DNA of 64,000 nucleotides from Luzula sylvatica (Eukaryota; Streptophyta; Magnoliopsida; Poales; Juncaceae). Position numbers and translations under genes: made by a program. The stretch spans positions 806,001 through 870,000 of the forward strand of contig CAMPEJ010000004.1 in the NCBI GenBank assembly GCA_946800325.1. Direction: 5' to 3'. The notes beneath the pieces were generated by a model. The model had not been told where the DNA came from. It did not search any database and saw only the letters and a program-made list of their open reading frames with translations. Shown one piece after another: positions 62,153 through 64,000 of this stretch (position 1 is the first letter of the stretch; each line of letters begins with the position of its first letter).

Positions 62153-64000
62153 CAAAAACAAACTTTCTTAGTGTTTGTAAATTTTGGTGAAATGTTATGT
62201 GGTAAAAGATACGATTCAAATGATCTCAAAATACGTTATTTTAACTCCCTAAAGCATAAACAGATTGTTTTGAATCGAAAAACAAACTTTCTTAGTGTTT
62301 GTAAATTTTGGTGAAATGTTATGTGGTAAAAAATACGATTCAAATGATCTCAAAATACGTTATTTGAACTCCCCAAAGCATAAACAGATTGTTTTGAATC
62401 GAAAAACAAACTTTCTTAGTGTTTGTAAATTTTGGTGAAATGTTATGTAGTAAAAGATACGATTCCAATGATCTAAAAATACGTTATTTGAACTCCCCAA
62501 AGCATAAACATATTGTTTTGAATCGAAAATCAAACTTTCTTAGTGTTTGTAAATTTTGGTGAAATGTTATGTAGTAAAAGATACGATTCAAATGATCTCA
62601 AAATATGTTATTTGAACTCCCCAAAGCATAAACAGATTGTTTTGAATCGAATATCAAATTTTCTCAGTGTTTGTAAATTTTGGTGAAATGTTATGTGGTA
62701 AAAGATACGATTCGAATGATCTACAAATATGTTATTTGGACTCCCCAAAGGATGAACAAATTGTTTTGAATCGAAAAACAAACTTTCTTAGTGTTTGTAA
62801 ATTTTGGTGAAATGTTATGTAGTAAAAGATACGATTCAAATAATCTCAAAATACGTTATTTGAACTCCCCAAAGCATAAACAGATTGTTTTGAATCGAAA
62901 ATTAAACTTTCTTAGTGTTTGTAAATTTTGGTGAAATGTTATGTGGTAAAAGATACGATTCAAATGATCTCAAAATACGTTATTTGAACTCCCCAAAGCA
63001 TAAACAGATTGTTTTGAATCGAAAAACAAACTTTCTTAGTGTTTGTAAATTTTGGTAAAATGTTATGTGGTAAAAGATACGATTCCAATGATCTCAAAAT
63101 ACGTTATTTGAACTCCCCAAAGCATAAACATATTGTTTTGAATCGAAAAACAAACTTTCTTAGTGTTTGTAAATTTTGGTGAAATGTTATGTCGTAAAAG
63201 ATACGATTCCAATGATCTCAAAATACGTTATTTGAACTCCCCAAAGCATAAACAGATTGTTTTGAATCGAAAAACAAACTTTCTTAGTGTTTGTAAATTT
63301 TGGTAAAATGTTATGTGGTAAAAGATACGATTCAAATGATCTCAAAATACGTTATTTGAACTCCCCAAAGCTTAAACAGAATGTTTTGAATCGAAAAACA
63401 AACTTTCTCAGTGTTTGTAAATTTTGGTGAAATGTTATGTGGTAAAAGATACGATTCGAATGATCTCAAAATACGTTATTTGAACTCCCCAAAGCATAAA
63501 CAAATTGTTTTGAATCGAAAAACAAACTTTCTTAGTGTTTGTAAATTTTGGTGAAATGTTATGTAGTAAAAGATACGATTCCAATGATCTCAAAATACGT
63601 TATTTGAACTCCCCAAAGCATAAACATATTGTTTTGAATCGAAAAACAAACTTTCTTAGTGTTTGTAAATTTTGGTGAAATGTTATGTGGTAAAAGATAC
63701 GATTCCAATGATCTCAAAATACGTTATTTGAACTCCCCAAAGCATAAACAGATTGTTTTGAATCGAAAAACAAACTTTCTTAGTGTTTGTAAATTTTGGT
63801 GAAATGTTATGTAGTAAAAGATACGATTCAAATGATCTCAAAATACGATATTTGAACTCCCCAAAGCTTAAACAGATTGTTTTGAATCGAAAAACAAACT
63901 TTCTTAGCGTTTGTAAATTTTGGTGAAATGTTATGTGGTAAAAGATACGATTCGAATGATCTAAAAATACGTTATTTGAACTCCCCAAAGCATAAACAAA
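62153..64000 (+). repeat. HOR domain VIII, copy 3, cut by window end
   Basis: It follows copy 2 in allele order as far as the window extends: TATTTTAACTCCCT, AAAAAATACG, GGATGAAC, AATTAAAC, TATGTCGTAAAAG, ACAGAATG, then AATACGATATTTG and TTAGCG near the end. CGAATATCAAAT near 62,649 is private. The array plainly continues past 64,000. Confidence 0.84.

Larger units (their letters stand above)
1..64000 (+). repeat. 124-bp tandem satellite array with higher-order structure
   Basis: The window is a head-to-tail array of a 124-bp monomer, with 516 complete copies and 21 bases of the next. The monomer begins ACTCCCCAAAGCATAAAC and ends AATACGTTATTTGA in the phase used here. All copies share one orientation and I found no inversion or foreign insertion. 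Neighbouring monomers differ by a few substitutions, and particular combinations recur at exact multiples of 124 bp, which defines higher-order repeats. G+C is about 29% in the consensus. Arrays of this kind are known from eukaryotic centromeres and heterochromatin; I do not recognise this family. Placement at a centromere is inference. Strand is assigned arbitrarily. Confidence 0.98.

Noticed and set aside
21173..63988. Minus-strand open frames of 94-112 codons, repeated over 20 times (21173-21490, 23652-23969, 27248-27565 and so on to 63683-63988)
   Set aside because: They consist wholly of satellite sequence read through three frames. The ones I checked begin at TTG, with no ATG, and the period is not a multiple of three, so no protein repeat is conserved. 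Copies in other HOR positions are closed by stops, and there is no promoter or neighbouring gene.
1..64000. CRISPR array
   Set aside because: The repeats are contiguous 124-bp units with no unique spacers, and no cas-like gene is present.
1..64000. Bacterial or plasmid iterons, or a phage repeat region
   Set aside because: Hundreds of monomers with layered HORs and no coding sequence at all in 64 kb do not fit a compact prokaryotic or viral genome.
1..64000. CENP-B box or telomeric repeat
   Set aside because: The consensus has no CGGGA core matching the CENP-B box pattern, and no TTAGGG or TTTAGGG tandem is visible. TTCG in TCGAAT monomers is not followed by the required bases.
1..64000. 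rDNA spacer, tRNA or other RNA gene clusters
   Set aside because: I see no conserved rRNA or tRNA elements; all sequence is accounted for by the monomer.
1..64000. Transposon, LTR or Helitron insertion within the satellite
   Set aside because: The monomer register is continuous apart from four indels of six bases or fewer, so there is no room for an insertion.

Overview
The whole 64,000-base window is one uninterrupted tandem satellite array. The monomer is 124 bp, about 29% G+C by my count of the consensus, and every copy lies head to tail in the same orientation. Taking the phase from the first base, I count 516 complete monomers (1-63979) plus the first 21 bases of another. Only four monomers depart from 124 bp: one of 118 (2729-2846), two of 125 (7063-7187 and 9916-10040) and one of 123 (21821-21943). 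These exactly account for the net offset of -5 at the end of the window. I see no gene, RNA gene, transposon, CRISPR array, telomere motif or unique sequence.

Such an array points to a eukaryotic chromosome: centromeric, pericentromeric or other constitutive heterochromatin. I do not recognise the satellite family and cannot name a clade. A centromere is inference, based on array size, higher-order structure and dyad symmetry in the monomer; the sequence alone does not prove it.

The array is layered into higher-order repeats (HORs), recognised by diagnostic substitutions that recur at exact multiples of 124 bp. (I) 1-11.37 kb: HOR copies of 19, 22 and 23 monomers. (II) 11.37-16.57 kb: 12-mer then 11-mer units; the array on its left side reappears on its right, 6,448 bp away. 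(III) 16.57-20.34 kb: a transitional mosaic with a 5-monomer duplication. (IV) 20.34-32.42 kb: two tandem copies of a 6.08-kb (49-monomer) block differing at only a handful of sites. (V) 30.97-36.17 kb: a 21-monomer tandem duplication with a visible junction monomer, followed by 8-monomer units (36.94-39.29 kb) and a 2-kb block repeated at a distance of 5,952 bp (41.12-43.17 kb). (VI) 43.97-51.41 kb: HOR copies of 20, 19 and 21 monomers. (VII) 51.41-57.32 kb: a mosaic with a dimeric run and a 5-monomer repeat. (VIII) 57.32-64.0 kb: HOR copies of 20 and 19 monomers and a cut-off third copy.

Nothing here works as genes do. The long open frames, mostly on the minus strand, are products of the satellite period (124 = 3 x 41 + 1) and those I checked begin at TTG or GTG. 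What is biologically informative is the record of unequal exchange and homogenisation, the sharp change in monomer subfamilies near 18-21 kb, and the conserved inverted repeats inside the monomer.
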